64,000 nucleotides of DNA from an uncultured Prochlorococcus sp. (GCA_902565305.1 CACFEJ010000005.1:1-64000), one strand, 5' to 3'. Positions 1-11,009 are shown, counted from the stretch's first letter. The notes: a model not told the origin generated them from the sequence alone. Numbers and translations: made by a program.

Positions 1-1
1 T

Positions 2-568
2 TTGAATTGGGTTAGATTGAAAAATTGGAGGGAATCATTGGCAATGATTTTTGATCCGCCTTCGAGGAGAACTATTTTAGATCATATTACGGATATTGAC
101 ATTGATATCGCAGGAGATCATATGATTCAAGCTTTGTTTTTGATTTCATGGATTAGCGATAAACTTGGTTGGTCTTTTCTAAGAGTTGAAAGTGATACAG
201 AATCAACAAAAATAGAGTTTGAAAGAATTAATGGCGAAATAATTTCTGCATCAATTAATCCCTTATCTTTGGGAAATCCAAGTATTCATTTAGGACAAGT
301 TATTGGATTGAGGCTGATTTCAAAAATTAGTGAGGTTCAAAAAAATAACACTTGTGTAATACTTGGCTGTGAATCAGTGGAATGTATGAGACTTGAAGCA
401 GGGGGAATGGCTAATATGGAATTAATAGAACAAGTTGTTCCGAATTCTTTTTCTACATCAGAGTACGATGTTAGTAAATTATTGGGGAGTAGTAGAGGTA
501 ATACCAGTCCTCTTTTTGAAAATTCTATTAAAATAGCTCTACAAATATTTAATGGTTTTAATAACTAA
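2..568 (+). CDS. opcA: OpcA, glucose-6-phosphate dehydrogenase assembly protein (C-terminal part)
   Basis: This is the C-terminal part of OpcA, the cyanobacterial protein that helps assemble and redox-activate glucose-6-phosphate dehydrogenase, the entry enzyme of the oxidative pentose phosphate pathway. The reading frame is open to the window edge, so the TTG at the start is an internal Leu codon and not a start. About 188 residues are present, less than half of a usual OpcA of about 430. The assignment rests on overall resemblance of the tail (LGCESVECMRLEAGG region) and on the gene that follows; in Prochlorococcus opcA sits between zwf and the cobyrinate amidase gene. The next gene starts 3 nt after the stop, so the two are probably cotranscribed. 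Confidence 0.82.
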   Translation: MNWVRLKNWRESLAMIFDPPSRRTILDHITDIDIDIAGDHMIQALFLISWISDKLGWSFLRVESDTESTKIEFERINGEIISASINPLSLGNPSIHLGQVIGLRLISKISEVQKNNTCVILGCESVECMRLEAGGMANMELIEQVVPNSFSTSEYDVSKLLGSSRGNTSPLFENSIKIALQIFNGFNN

Positions 569-571
569 TAG

Positions 572-1963
572 ATGCCTTGTGTAATATCTTCTCCTTCAAC
601 TGATAGTGGGAAAACTACATTATCTCTTTTGCTATCTTGTTGGGCGTTCTCAAAAGGTATAAAGATACAAACTTTCAAGGTTGGTCCAGATTATCTTGAT
701 CAACAACAACTTAGCTCAATTGGCCAACCTATTTGTAGGAATTTAGATATTTTTTTAAGTGGTGAGGAATGGGTTAAAGAAAGTTTTTTTAAATATTCTT
801 TGAGATATGAATTCTCATTAATTGAAGGGGCAATGGGTCTGTTTGATGGATTAGGGCCAACAACCTATTCCAGCACAGCTAATATCTCTAAACTTCTCAA
901 TGCTCCAATAATTTTTATTGTTAATGCTAGAGGTCAAGTAGCTTCTCTTTTGGCGACTATTCGAGGTTTTAGAGATTTCGATAGTGAGTTGACAATAGCA
1001 GGAATTATATTTAACAACGTTAATTCAGATAGACATAAAAAATTAATCAAAGAAGTTTTTAAAAATGAAGATATCGAAATTCTTGGTTTTTTACCATCTG
1101 ATTCAAAAATAACTTTAAATAAAGCTAATTTAGGTTTGATATCTCCAATGGATAATGAAAAAAAAATTGATGTTGAATATTTTGCAAATTTCGCCGAAAA
1201 AAATCTTGATGTATTTTCTCTTATTAAATTTTTGAAATCTCCTCAAAAGAAAATATTTAATTCTGTCAATTTTAAAGATTTCACAATAGACAAAAGTAAA
1301 CCTATCGCAATTGCAGAAGATAAAATCTTTCATTTTCAATACCCTGAAACTAAGGAGTTTTTAAGTGAAATAGGTATACCCTTGATTTCATGGAGTATTT
1401 ATGATGATGAAGAAATACCTAATGAGGCTTCTTCTTTAATTATTCCTGGGGGGTTCCCTGAAAAATATGCTGATCATATAAGTAACTCTACAAAAAGCTT
1501 AAATTCGTTAAGGGAATTCCGCAAAAATGGATTTATATATGCTGAATGCGGAGGGTTGATGATTTTAGGAGACTTCATAAAAGATGAAAATGGTAATAAT
1601 CATAAAATGAGTGGCGTCCTACCTTTTAGATCAAAAAAAAGTAAACTTTCAGTAGGTTATAGATACATTAAGGGTTTAAAAGATACTCCGATTATTAAAC
1701 AAAATCAATTAATTAGAGGTCATGAATTTCATTATTGGGAAATTGAAAATAATTTTTCTGAACTCGATTTTGGAAATGTTGATCATCAGAAGAAACTTTC
1801 TTCCCCATGGAAAATTAAATCTTGGAAAACTGAATACAAAAATGAAGGCTTTTTTGATGAAAAATTACATGCAAGTTGGATTCACTTACATCTACCAAGT
1901 TCTCCAGAAGTCGCAAAAAACTTTATAAATACCACCCAAATTACTTTTTCAAAGCATTCTTAA
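572..1963 (+). CDS. cbiA: Cobyrinic acid a,c-diamide synthase (CbiA/CobB)
   Basis: This enzyme amidates the a and c side chains of cobyrinic acid with glutamine and ATP in adenosylcobalamin (pseudocobalamin in this group) synthesis in the cytosol. The N-terminal half is a dethiobiotin-synthetase-like ATPase with the P-loop-like STDSGKTT at residues 9-16. The C-terminal half is a class I glutamine amidotransferase: the nucleophile region YAECGGLMILG has Cys326, and the catalytic His lies in the terminal SWIHLHLPSSP segment. The length of 463 aa is normal. It follows opcA by 3 nt and converges on the DUF212 gene, overlapping its stop by 4 nt. Confidence 0.95.
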   Translation: MPCVISSPSTDSGKTTLSLLLSCWAFSKGIKIQTFKVGPDYLDQQQLSSIGQPICRNLDIFLSGEEWVKESFFKYSLRYEFSLIEGAMGLFDGLGPTTYSSTANISKLLNAPIIFIVNARGQVASLLATIRGFRDFDSELTIAGIIFNNVNSDRHKKLIKEVFKNEDIEILGFLPSDSKITLNKANLGLISPMDNEKKIDVEYFANFAEKNLDVFSLIKFLKSPQKKIFNSVNFKDFTIDKSKPIAIAEDKIFHFQYPETKEFLSEIGIPLISWSIYDDEEIPNEASSLIIPGGFPEKYADHISNSTKSLNSLREFRKNGFIYAECGGLMILGDFIKDENGNNHKMSGVLPFRSKKSKLSVGYRYIKGLKDTPIIKQNQLIRGHEFHYWEIENNFSELDFGNVDHQKKLSSPWKIKSWKTEYKNEGFFDEKLHASWIHLHLPSSPEVAKNFINTTQITFSKHS

Positions 1964-2439
1964 TTTATTATCAAATCAAATATTTTGAGAGGAGAACCTA
2001 AAAAAAACATTCCAGGCAAAGTGATTAATGGTCCTAAAAAACTCCCTACCATGACCTCAATTTTTGTATGTCCCAGGGTTTCTTTTAATAGTAATTCAGA
2101 CTGAGGGTCTAGTTTTTTTGATAATTTATTAATTTCTGCAGCTTGAATCCCAGCTGATTTTCGAACACCACTAGCGTCATACATAACTATTAGCGCTACC
2201 GCAACTGATAATGCAAATATTGAGCTATCAAACCCTAATTCATAACCGATACCAGATGCTGCACCAGCTATTAAGGCGGAATGACTTGAGGGCATACCAC
2301 CTGTTTCGAACATAATTCCAAATCTTATCTCTCCAGTTGAAAAGAAATTGAATACAATCTTAAAAAATTGAGCTAGTAAACAGGATAATAGACTCCAGAA
2401 AAGAACTGAATTATTAAAAAAGGAAAAAAACTCAGACAT
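1960..2439 (-). CDS. DUF212 / PAP2-related membrane protein
   Basis: A 159-residue membrane protein of the DUF212 (YuiD-like) family, described as related to acid phosphatase / vanadium haloperoxidase. The family signature GGMPSSHSA is at residues 47-55, followed by hydrophobic segments and a VMYDASGVRKSAG motif. The lipid-phosphatase-like core is retained, but the substrate is unknown. In cyanobacteria this gene commonly neighbours crtE, as here (13 nt downstream of it on the same strand), so a link to isoprenoid diphosphates is plausible but not shown. Confidence 0.85.
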   Translation of the reverse strand: MSEFFSFFNNSVLFWSLLSCLLAQFFKIVFNFFSTGEIRFGIMFETGGMPSSHSALIAGAASGIGYELGFDSSIFALSVAVALIVMYDASGVRKSAGIQAAEINKLSKKLDPQSELLLKETLGHTKIEVMVGSFLGPLITLPGMFFLGSPLKIFDLIIN

Positions 2440-2452
2440 AAATTAAAAATAA

Positions 2453-3355
2453 TTATCTGTCTCTATTCGTAATAAAGTCGGCTAACGATATTAAATACTT
2501 TGCATCTGCACCCCAAGGTTCTATTGCTTCTTTTGCTTTTTCAACTAAATCAAATGCTCTTTTCTTTGACTCCTCCATTCCAAGTAACTTAGGGTAAGTA
2601 GTTTTGTCAGCTAAAAGATCTTTGCCTGCAGTTTTACCAAGCTTTTCACTGCTGGAAGTTAAGTCAAGAATATCATCTATTATTTGGAAGGCTAAACCAA
2701 TTCCCTCTGCATATGTTGTAAGAGCTTGTAATAGTTTTTCGTTAGCTCCTGCGATCATAGCGCCTGTTCTTACACATGCCTTTAATAAAGCCCCAGTCTT
2801 GTGAAGATGAATATATTCGAGAGTTTCTAGGTCGACTTCTTTGCCTTCGCATTCCAAATCAACAACTTGTCCCCCTACTAGGCCTGGTGCACCAGCAACT
2901 AGGGATAATTCGCCAACTACATTTAATAATCTAATTGCATCGACTCCAGGGCTCCTTAAAGAGACCATTTCAAAGGCCCTTGTTAATAAAGCATCGCCAG
3001 CAAGAATAGCTATTGCATCTCCATATACTTTATGATTTGTCGGCCTACCTCTCCTCAAGTCATCATTATCCATGGCGGGCAGATCATCATGAATCAATGA
3101 CATTGTATGGATCATTTCTATTGCTACCGCAGTAGGAACTGCAAGAGATGGTTCTCCTCCAGCGAGTGAGCAAGATGCTAAACATAAAATTGGACGTATT
3201 CTTTTCCCTCCAGCTAAGAGGGAATATCTCATTGACTCTCTTAATATTTCTGGATTCTCAGGGCCTAAAGAAAAATCAAGTGCTTCCTCGACAACCTTTT
3301 TTGTTTTTTTAAGATATTTTTCAAAATCAGAAATACTATTTATTAATTCAGTCAT
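2453..3355 (-). CDS. crtE: Geranylgeranyl diphosphate synthase
   Basis: A trans-prenyltransferase that condenses IPP with allylic diphosphates to give GGPP for carotenoids, the chlorophyll phytyl tail and quinones. It has the first Asp-rich motif [10 protein letters not shown] at residues 90-99 and the second, DDILD, at residues 227-231, which bind Mg-diphosphate. A length of 300 aa is typical. It is transcribed from folD towards the DUF212 gene, 36 nt after folD, so the three probably form one operon. Confidence 0.96.
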   Translation of the reverse strand: MTELINSISDFEKYLKKTKKVVEEALDFSLGPENPEILRESMRYSLLAGGKRIRPILCLASCSLAGGEPSLAVPTAVAIEMIHTMSLIHDDLPAMDNDDLRRGRPTNHKVYGDAIAILAGDALLTRAFEMVSLRSPGVDAIRLLNVVGELSLVAGAPGLVGGQVVDLECEGKEVDLETLEYIHLHKTGALLKACVRTGAMIAGANEKLLQALTTYAEGIGLAFQIIDDILDLTSSSEKLGKTAGKDLLADKTTYPKLLGMEESKKRAFDLVEKAKEAIEPWGADAKYLISLADFITNRDR

Positions 3356-3391
3356 CTTATACCTTTAGTAAAAAAAATTTTCATCTTGGAT

Positions 3392-4288
3392 TTATGGCAA
3401 AAGGTCATTAAGAGTTGATGATAAACCAAATTGTTTTTGCCAGCTAAAAATAGTATTTACAAGTAACATTGTTACTGTCATTGGTCCAACACCTCCTGGT
3501 ACAGGTGTGTAAGCAAATACTTTAGAAATGACATCTTCTAATAATACATCGCCACATAATCTGGTTTGATTTTTATCGGAACTTTTTAATCTATGTATTC
3601 CAACATCAATAATTACTGCGCCTTCTTTCACAAAACTCGAATCTATAAGATTGGGTTTTCCTGCAGCCGCAATTAGAATGTCGGCTTCTCTACAAACTTT
3701 ATTCAAATTTAATGTTTTAGAGTGAGTAATTGTTACCGTGCCATTTAGATTCAACAACATAAGTGATAGGGGTTTCCCAACAAGCAAACTCCTTCCTATG
3801 ACAACAATTTTCTTACCTTCAATTGTAATATTTTGGGATCTTAATAAATTAATAATTCCTGCTGGTGTGCATGATCTCATCGCAGGCTCATTTTTCACTA
3901 GTTTGCCGATGTTTATCTCATTTAGTCCATCTACATCTTTGCTTGGATTAATATAGCTGATCAGTTTTTGCTCGTCAAACTTCTTTGGGATCGGAAGTTG
4001 TAGTAACATTCCATCAATATCATTATCAGAATTAAGTTTCATTATTAATTGTTCAACTTCTTTTTGCTCTACACTATCTTTTAGATGAAAGATAAAGCTT
4101 TTAATTCCAATTCTTGAACATGCTTTTTCCTTGTTATTAACATAAACACCACTTGCGGGGTCCTCACCTATTCTTATTACAGCTAAACCAGGAGCTCTTT
4201 TTGCAATTTTCTTATTATTAGAGATATAATCGGTTAATCTTTCTTCAATTTCAAGAGATAATTTTTTACCGTCTAATTTTAATGACAT
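3392..4288 (-). CDS. folD: FolD bifunctional methylenetetrahydrofolate dehydrogenase / cyclohydrolase
   Basis: This enzyme interconverts 5,10-methylene-, methenyl- and 10-formyl-tetrahydrofolate with NADP, supplying one-carbon units for purines and formyl-Met. It has the substrate-binding segment [12 protein letters not shown] with the likely catalytic Lys53, the dinucleotide site [12 protein letters not shown], and the family signature PGGVGPMT. A length of 298 aa is normal. It is the first gene of the minus-strand folD-crtE-DUF212 group and is divergent from the HD gene, with 74 nt between them. Confidence 0.96.
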   Translation of the reverse strand: MSLKLDGKKLSLEIEERLTDYISNNKKIAKRAPGLAVIRIGEDPASGVYVNNKEKACSRIGIKSFIFHLKDSVEQKEVEQLIMKLNSDNDIDGMLLQLPIPKKFDEQKLISYINPSKDVDGLNEINIGKLVKNEPAMRSCTPAGIINLLRSQNITIEGKKIVVIGRSLLVGKPLSLMLLNLNGTVTITHSKTLNLNKVCREADILIAAAGKPNLIDSSFVKEGAVIIDVGIHRLKSSDKNQTRLCGDVLLEDVISKVFAYTPVPGGVGPMTVTMLLVNTIFSWQKQFGLSSTLNDLLP

Positions 4289-4362
4289 TTAGAAAAACAT
4301 CTCCTTTTTACACCAAGCATGCCTATAATTTTAAATTATTCAAATAGAATTATCTATATTCT

Positions 4363-5835
4363 GTGCAAAACATCACAACTACTTTAAAGAGATTGTTTTA
4401 TCTGTGGAGGAGAAGTCAAGTCCCAGTAAAACAACCAATTAAAATTTCAAGAATAGATAATCTCATAATTTTTTTAGTATGCATTTTAATTTCAATAATT
4501 TCTTCTTATAAATTACTTGTTATCTCACCTTTAAATATCGAAGATATTTTTTCTTGGTTTTTGACCTTTACTGAAATACTTATTAGTTCCGGAGTTTTGA
4601 TATTAGTTTCAAAAAAAGAGAATCCCACAATTTCTTCAAGACAGATCTTCTTGATCATTATTCTTCTCTTAGCAGTACAAGTTACGAAATTAGCCTTAGC
4701 TTCAACCATAAGTCCATTATCTATGATAATACCACCGGCATTAATAATATCTCAGGGAATGGGAAGCATAACAGCTTTAGCTTGGGTATCAATAGCGAGT
4801 CTTATTTGGCCTGACCCAGAAATTGTTATCAATAGCAATTTATTTTTTATTTTATTAGTTTGTGCCTCAATAGTATCTCTTCTTGGAGGAAGAATAAGAA
4901 GTAGAGCGCAGTTACTTCAACTATCAATTTTTATCCCGATAGGATCGTACTTTAGTCAATTGATATTGATAGGTAAAGATAAAATCTCTCTTATTGATAA
5001 GCAAGATTTTGTTTTAGCTAATGGGAATATATTCTCTGATTCATTGCTATTGGCAATTGTTATGCTTTTTACAATTTTATTTATTCCCATTTTTGAATCG
5101 ATATTCGGATTATTAACTAAAGCAAGATTACTCGAATTAGCTGATAAGGAGAAACCTCTAATTAGAAGATTGTCTCTAGAAGCTCCCGGTACTTTTGAAC
5201 ATACTTTACTTATATGTGGTTTAGCAGAGGAAGCAACAAGAATGATTGGTGGCGATATTGATCTAATTAAAACCGGAGCTTTATATCATGATGTTGGCAA
5301 ATTACACGCACCCAATTGGTTTATTGAAAATCAGGATGGTTCAAAAAATCCGCATGACGAATTAGATGATCCGATTAAAAGTGCAGAAGTATTACAGGCT
5401 CACGTTGATGAAGGATTGAAATTTGCAAGAAAAAATAGACTACCTAAACTGATAGCAAATTTTATTCCTGAACATCAAGGTACCCTTAAAATGGGATATT
5501 TTTTTCAAAAAGCTAAAGAAAAAAATCTCGACATTAATGAATATTATTTTAGATACAAAGGGCCTATTCCACAGTCTAAAGAAACAGCTATTTTAATGCT
5601 TGCCGATGGATGTGAAGCAGCACTAAGAGCTATGAATATTAATGCATCTGATAATGAAGCTTTGAAAACAATTTCTAATATTATCTACTCGCGTAAAAAA
5701 GATGGGCAATTAGATAATAGTAATTTATCAAAAGGAGAAATTTTTCTAATAAAAAGGGCATTCTTGAATGTTTGGAAAAGAATTAGACATAGAAGAATTC
5801 AGTATCCAACTAGCAAGAATAATACTTTTTCTTGA
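4363..5835 (+). CDS. Membrane HD-domain phosphohydrolase (7TM-HD-like)
   Basis: A 490-residue membrane protein. The N-terminal half is a set of about seven to eight hydrophobic helices. The C-terminal half is an HD metal-dependent phosphohydrolase with the metal ligands His280 (FEHTLL) and His309-Asp310 (YHDVGK). Proteins with this layout (PgpH-type) degrade cyclic di-AMP in other bacteria, so c-di-AMP hydrolysis is the likely but unproven role. It lacks the large extracytoplasmic 7TMR-HDED domain of the longer family members; there is only a short basic N-terminus before the first helix. Confidence 0.88.
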   Translation: MQNITTTLKRLFYLWRRSQVPVKQPIKISRIDNLIIFLVCILISIISSYKLLVISPLNIEDIFSWFLTFTEILISSGVLILVSKKENPTISSRQIFLIIILLLAVQVTKLALASTISPLSMIIPPALIISQGMGSITALAWVSIASLIWPDPEIVINSNLFFILLVCASIVSLLGGRIRSRAQLLQLSIFIPIGSYFSQLILIGKDKISLIDKQDFVLANGNIFSDSLLLAIVMLFTILFIPIFESIFGLLTKARLLELADKEKPLIRRLSLEAPGTFEHTLLICGLAEEATRMIGGDIDLIKTGALYHDVGKLHAPNWFIENQDGSKNPHDELDDPIKSAEVLQAHVDEGLKFARKNRLPKLIANFIPEHQGTLKMGYFFQKAKEKNLDINEYYFRYKGPIPQSKETAILMLADGCEAALRAMNINASDNEALKTISNIIYSRKKDGQLDNSNLSKGEIFLIKRAFLNVWKRIRHRRIQYPTSKNNTFS

Positions 5836-5844
5836 TTTTCAATT

Positions 5845-6237
5845 TTATAACCTAATACTTCTTCGATGTTTTGGATTACACCAATAAAGAAGAGCTAAAG
5901 TACTTAATAATGTTGTTAAAAGTGTAAACCCACCAACTCCATAAATGTCTTGAAGAGTTATGAGCCTTACAACTGAATAAGGGCCCATACCAGAAATTAC
6001 CATTGATAGAGATACCAAAGTTAAAGTTACTCCCCATTTTCTCTCTGCTAAAAGAGCTGCTGAAGAAACTATTCCAACAATTGCAGCAGGCCATCCAAGA
6101 CTTATGGCAAGAGTAATATTGGCAACTTTTAGTGGAGGCCCATAACTTATTATTAATGCGATTATTGGAAGTGCAATTATGTTGCCGATTAAGCCAACCC
6201 ATGAAAGTGCCCAGTAACCAAGTACCCTTTCTCTCAT
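5845..6237 (-). CDS. Conserved cyanobacterial four-helix membrane protein
   Basis: A 130-residue hydrophobic protein with about four predicted transmembrane segments, a short basic tail (PKHRRSIRL) and no catalytic motif that I recognise. It converges on the HD gene with 9 nt between the stops. I cannot assign a function. Confidence 0.75.
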   Translation of the reverse strand: MRERVLGYWALSWVGLIGNIIALPIIALIISYGPPLKVANITLAISLGWPAAIVGIVSSAALLAERKWGVTLTLVSLSMVISGMGPYSVVRLITLQDIYGVGGFTLLTTLLSTLALLYWCNPKHRRSIRL

Positions 6238-6320
6238 TATTTACTGCTTTAACTATTAATTTAATCTACATTATTAAGAGACTACTTTTTAATGCTCCTT
6301 AATAATCCTAAGAAAATAAT

Positions 6321-7961
6321 TTAATTTGCTGGATTAGATAGAAATTTATTATCAGAATTCTCTAAATTATCAAATTGTGGATGAATTGAATTTTTTTTCT
6401 CAGAAAATACAAGTCTATTTAAAGCATTAACATAAGCATTAGCTGCAGCAACTACAACGTCTGTATCAGCAGAATGGCCAGAATATATTTTATTATCCCT
6501 TCTTATTCTTATTGTTACTTCGCCCAAAGCATCAATTCCTTCTGTTACCGACTTAACAGAAAATTCAATTAATTCATTAGGAACTTTAGCTAATTTATTT
6601 AATGCCTCGCATACAGCATCAACGGGCCCAGTCCCTATTGATACAGCAGTATTCTCACTATTATCTTCCGTATTTAGAAGCGAAATGGTGGCAGTAGGTT
6701 TAGAGGCGTTTCCGCAACTTACTTGTACAAGACTTAATTGAAATTTAGCTTCTGGGAGCTGGACTTGTTCACTAACAATTGCTTCTAAGTCTCTATCAGT
6801 AATTTCTCTTTTCCTGTCAGCTAAATCTTTAAAACGAGCAAAAGCATCATTTAAATCTTCTCGGCTCAAGTCATATCCCATCTCTTCTAATCTAGCTCTT
6901 ACCGCACTTCTTCCACTAAGTTTCCCTAAAGATATTTTGTTGTCACTCAAACCAACAGTTTTTGCATCGATAATTTCGTAAGTTAGTCTATTTTTTAAAA
7001 CACCATCCTGATGAATACCTGACTCATGTGCAAAAGCGTTAGCTCCCACAATTGCTTTATTAGGTTGTACAGTCATTCCAGTTAGGTTAGAAACAAGTCT
7101 AGAGGTTTTTGTTATCTCTTCTGTTCTTATAGCCGTAAGAGGGGTTGGGGAATCCGGATTTCTTTTGAAAAAGCTATTAAAAAAACTTTTCCTAACATGA
7201 AGTGCCATTACTAATTCTTCTAAAGAGGCATTCCCGGCTCTTTCCCCAATTCCATTAATAGTACATTCTAGTTGCCTTGCTCCATTTTTTACTGCCTCAA
7301 GAAAATTGGCTACTGCTAAACCTAAATCATTATGACCATGAACCGAGATTACCGCTTCATCAATATTTGGAACATTTTTATTTATATCGGCTATTAGGTT
7401 GCCAAATTCACTAGGAGTTGTAAACCCAACAGTGTCAGGGATATTTATTGTTGTCGCACCTGCAGTAATTGCTAGCTGAATTACTTCGTATAAAAATTCA
7501 GGATCACTCCTTGAGGCATCTTCACAAGAAAACTCAACATCATCTACAAAGGATTTTGCATAATTAACCATTTCTGGAACTATATCAAGAACATCTTTTC
7601 TGGATTTTTTAAGTTTGTGTTTGAGATGGATATCACTTGTCGCTATAAAAGTATGTATTCTTTTCTTGGGAGCTGGATTTACTGCTTCATAACATGCTTT
7701 TATATCTCCTTTAGACGCTCTAGCTAAACCGCATATTATAGGGCCATTTTCTTTCCCTACAGCATTAGCAATTTTATTAACAGCTTTAAAATCTCCTGGA
7801 CTTGCGAAAGGGAATCCAGCTTCAATAACATCTACTCCTAATCTTGCTAATTGATGGGCGATAGCAAGTTTTTCTTCGAGATTTAGACTTGCACCAGGAG
7901 ATTGCTCCCCATCTCGAAGAGTTGTATCAAATATCAAAATTCTTCCAGGATCTTTTGACAT
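6321..7961 (-). CDS. leuA: 2-isopropylmalate synthase
   Basis: The first committed step of leucine synthesis: it condenses acetyl-CoA with 2-oxoisovalerate. The DRE-TIM barrel signature [12 protein letters not shown] is at residues 12-23, the metal-binding HGHNDLG follows, and there is a full-length C-terminal LeuA regulatory domain (leucine feedback). The length of 546 aa matches the long bacterial form. It is followed by 222 nt of A+T-rich non-coding DNA before the divergent GH57 gene. Confidence 0.97.
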   Translation of the reverse strand: MSKDPGRILIFDTTLRDGEQSPGASLNLEEKLAIAHQLARLGVDVIEAGFPFASPGDFKAVNKIANAVGKENGPIICGLARASKGDIKACYEAVNPAPKKRIHTFIATSDIHLKHKLKKSRKDVLDIVPEMVNYAKSFVDDVEFSCEDASRSDPEFLYEVIQLAITAGATTINIPDTVGFTTPSEFGNLIADINKNVPNIDEAVISVHGHNDLGLAVANFLEAVKNGARQLECTINGIGERAGNASLEELVMALHVRKSFFNSFFKRNPDSPTPLTAIRTEEITKTSRLVSNLTGMTVQPNKAIVGANAFAHESGIHQDGVLKNRLTYEIIDAKTVGLSDNKISLGKLSGRSAVRARLEEMGYDLSREDLNDAFARFKDLADRKREITDRDLEAIVSEQVQLPEAKFQLSLVQVSCGNASKPTATISLLNTEDNSENTAVSIGTGPVDAVCEALNKLAKVPNELIEFSVKSVTEGIDALGEVTIRIRRDNKIYSGHSADTDVVVAAANAYVNALNRLVFSEKKNSIHPQFDNLENSDNKFLSNPAN

Positions 7962-8183
7962 CAGATGAAATAACCTGCACTTATATTAAGCTAATTAAAA
8001 AAATTTGACTAGATTTAGTTCAATAAAAATTTGCTGAAAGTTTATAACTTAAATAAAATTGGTTAAAATTCTGAAAAAAAAAATCAAATACTTAAATTTT
8101 TAAAGTATTGTTTTAAGATTAAAACCTTCTTTTTATAAAAAAATTTTGATTTTTATAGAACTACAGGCATAAATTATAAAAGT

Positions 8184-9767
8184 ATGAATGGGCAATACTC
8201 TAAAAATAATGTTTTAGGCCAGTTAGCAATAGTTTTACATGCTCATCTACCTTATGTCAGAAAAAATGAAAAAAACTCCTTAGAAGAGGATTGGTTATTT
8301 CAGGCGATTTTGGAATGTTATATACCATTACTTCAATCAATAGAATCTTCCAAAAATGAAAATCCTTTAAATACCAAACTTACTATTAGTTTGTCTCCAA
8401 CATTATTAACACTTCTAAATAATAAAAAAATTCAAGAAACATTCCCAAGTTGGATTAAAACAAGAAATGATTTCTTAAACGAACTACCAAAAGAAGAAAA
8501 AAATGCCTCTCGATTTTTAATTAATAACATTAATGACAAGTACTTGTATTGGCAAAAATGTTCTGGAAATTTAATTGAGAAGTTTAGAGCTTTAAATAGC
8601 TCTGGAAATTTGGATATTCTTACTTGTGCTGCCACGCACGGTTATTTGCCAATTTTAAGGGAGAATCCAGAAACTGTTAAAGGACAAATCAATACAGCCA
8701 TTAGGAGCCATGAAAATATTTTTGGAACTAAGCCTTTAGGTATTTGGTTACCTGAATGTGCATATTATGAGAATTTAGATGAAATGCTATTTAATTCCGG
8801 AATTAGATATGCAGTCTTAGACGGTCATGGTATTCTAAACGCTACACCAAGGCCTAGGTATGGAGTGTACGCTCCAATATGCTCGAAAAAAGGCGTTGCC
8901 TTCTTTGGTAGAGATAGTGAGTCAACTTTACCGGTTTGGTCTGCAAAAGACGGGTTCCCGGGAGACAAAGTTTATAGGGAATTTCATAAAGATTTGGGAT
9001 GGGAATTACCTATCTCCAAACTCCAAAAGAAAGGTATCTCAACTAAAAGACCTTTGGGCTTAAAGTTTCATAAGATTACAGATGATAAGGTCCCATTAGG
9101 GGAAAAGGGGTTTTACTTAGAAAGTGAAGCTAAGAAGAAGGTTGCAGAACATGTTGATTCTTATCTTCTAGCGAGATCCAAACAATTAGAAAAATTAACA
9201 TTATCCTCTTCCTTTAAGCCCTTATTGGTAGCTCCATTTGATGCAGAGTTATTTGGTCATTGGTGGTATGAAGGTCCTTTTTTTATTGAAAATATTTTAA
9301 AAAATTCTAGTAAATATTCAATTAAGCTTACAAATTTAAAAGAATTCTTAATTCAAAAGCCAAATCTTCAGATATGCGATCCATCACCATCAAGCTGGGG
9401 ACAAGGAGGTTACCATAACTACTGGATTAATGATGCAAATGCGTGGATTGTTCCCGAAATCACTAAAGCAGGATCAACTTTTGTTGATTTATGCTCTAAA
9501 AATTATAATAATGACTTATCTCCAAGACTTTTCAAGCAAGCAGCAAGAGAATTACTTCTTTCCGAGTCCTCTGATTGGAGTTTTATACTAAGAGCTGGAA
9601 CTACAACAGAGCTTGCAAAAGAGAGGATAGAAAGGCATTTGTTCAGGTTCTGGAAAATAGTTGAAATGATTAAAAATCATTCCAATATTAATTTAAAATT
9701 TCTTGAAGATATTGAGGAAGAAGATAAAGTTTTCCCAGATATTAATATTGATGATTGGCGAAAATAA
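8184..9767 (+). CDS. GH57 glycoside hydrolase / 1,4-alpha-glucan branching enzyme type
   Basis: A family 57 enzyme of 527 aa. The first conserved block is AIVLHAHLPYVR near residue 12, the nucleophile block IWLPECAYY carries Glu191, and the acid/base block APFDAELFGHWW carries Asp353. A DUF1957-like C-terminal helical region follows. The best guess is glycogen branching or a related alpha-glucan transferase in storage carbohydrate metabolism. GH57 also includes amylases and 4-alpha-glucanotransferases, so the exact reaction is not settled by the sequence. Confidence 0.88.
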   Translation: MNGQYSKNNVLGQLAIVLHAHLPYVRKNEKNSLEEDWLFQAILECYIPLLQSIESSKNENPLNTKLTISLSPTLLTLLNNKKIQETFPSWIKTRNDFLNELPKEEKNASRFLINNINDKYLYWQKCSGNLIEKFRALNSSGNLDILTCAATHGYLPILRENPETVKGQINTAIRSHENIFGTKPLGIWLPECAYYENLDEMLFNSGIRYAVLDGHGILNATPRPRYGVYAPICSKKGVAFFGRDSESTLPVWSAKDGFPGDKVYREFHKDLGWELPISKLQKKGISTKRPLGLKFHKITDDKVPLGEKGFYLESEAKKKVAEHVDSYLLARSKQLEKLTLSSSFKPLLVAPFDAELFGHWWYEGPFFIENILKNSSKYSIKLTNLKEFLIQKPNLQICDPSPSSWGQGGYHNYWINDANAWIVPEITKAGSTFVDLCSKNYNNDLSPRLFKQAARELLLSESSDWSFILRAGTTTELAKERIERHLFRFWKIVEMIKNHSNINLKFLEDIEEEDKVFPDINIDDWRK

Positions 9768-9774
9768 AAAAATA

Positions 9775-10986
9775 CTAATTTAACTTAAGCATTCCTAGTT
9801 TTACTTTTAAAGGTGAATTTATAAACATCTTACTCATCACGTAAATTAGTTTTGGAAGTGGAAGTGTATTAGTAAGAAAACCTACCCATTCATTGGTCGA
9901 TAATCTAAAGAAATTTGAGAAAAAGCTTCTTAATCTACTTTCGTCAAAACTCATCAGTCTTCTTAAACCATATTGATAAAGTTTATGCCTTTGTATTAAC
10001 TCGTAAGGCCATAGTATTTCCCAACCTTTTGTTGCTAGCTCAAGAGAACTGTGATTAGGTTCTTTTAAAAAGATTGCTAATTTTTTTGCAAGGAGTGGGG
10101 CTCTTCTTAATAATGATCCGATCATGTATCCTGATGCAGGATGTACCATGCTTGCAGACCCTCCAAAACCAAGTACAAATTGTTTTTTAAATGGGAGGGG
10201 TAAATTCATTGGGAAAAGGCAATTTTCTTCATGAAAAACTTCACTTACCTGAATACCCTTGCTATTCAATCTTTTCAAAAGTCTTTTTTTGAGATTCTCT
10301 CGGGATAATGCAGGATAACTAGCTAATGATGTTTCTTCAACAAAAAAAGTTTCATTTCCAAGATCCATTGCATAAAGAAAGGATGGAGATGATAACTTTT
10401 CTTCATTGTTTAAATGATTTGGACGAAAATCCATTAAAACAAACTGATCCTTATTTACTGGTGGCGATGAAAATTTACCGACAATCCCGTACGCAGCTTG
10501 TTGAGCGATTTCATTTTGGATTGGTCTTTTTATGAAATTACTTTTATGACCACTTGCGTCAATAACTAACCTCGCCTTTATTTTTAGACCTGAAAAACAA
10601 ATCACTTCAGATAGTTTATTTTTCTCTTTAATATCTTTTGCTGTTTCATTCAACCATTCAATCCCTTGACAATTTTTTAAAAGTTCATTTTGAAAAGCTT
10701 CTCGATTTATTAAACCATAATCGTAATTATGGTTTGTAGGAATATCTCCCCTTTTATTTTCGCCATTTCCAAAAAAACTAACTGTTTTGCACCACCGATG
10801 AGATAACAAAGACTCTAATCCTAATTCCTCTAATTCAGAAGCCCAAATACCATATGTATTTTCCCATTTTTCATTTGGAGATTTAGTTGATATTCCCTTA
10901 ATATTTAGATCTTGCTTGGCTAACTCTGAAGCTAAGCATAGTGCTGCAGGCCCGGAACCTAAAATTAGAATATCAAGAATTTCCAT
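9775..10986 (-). CDS. crtL: Lycopene beta-cyclase (CrtL type)
   Basis: A FAD/NAD(P)-dependent cyclase that closes the beta-ionone rings of lycopene to make beta-carotene, the precursor of zeaxanthin, at the membrane. The N-terminal nucleotide-binding motif ILGSGPAALCLASEL starts at residue 8. A second conserved block, GFGGSASMVHPASGYM, is typical of plant-type CrtL-b/CrtL-e. Prochlorococcus has two CrtL paralogues (beta and epsilon); I favour the beta form because of its position next to gyrA, but I cannot exclude the other from motifs alone. Confidence 0.9.
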   Translation of the reverse strand: MEILDILILGSGPAALCLASELAKQDLNIKGISTKSPNEKWENTYGIWASELEELGLESLLSHRWCKTVSFFGNGENKRGDIPTNHNYDYGLINREAFQNELLKNCQGIEWLNETAKDIKEKNKLSEVICFSGLKIKARLVIDASGHKSNFIKRPIQNEIAQQAAYGIVGKFSSPPVNKDQFVLMDFRPNHLNNEEKLSSPSFLYAMDLGNETFFVEETSLASYPALSRENLKKRLLKRLNSKGIQVSEVFHEENCLFPMNLPLPFKKQFVLGFGGSASMVHPASGYMIGSLLRRAPLLAKKLAIFLKEPNHSSLELATKGWEILWPYELIQRHKLYQYGLRRLMSFDESRLRSFFSNFFRLSTNEWVGFLTNTLPLPKLIYVMSKMFINSPLKVKLGMLKLN

Positions 10987-11009
10987 ATTATCTTATAAAC
11001 AATTTTCTT

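Noticed and set aside
5876-6202. Minus-strand 108-codon frame in the 5845 gene
   Set aside because: It is a frame-shifted shadow of the four-helix membrane protein gene, with unlikely Ser/Asn/Trp-rich composition.
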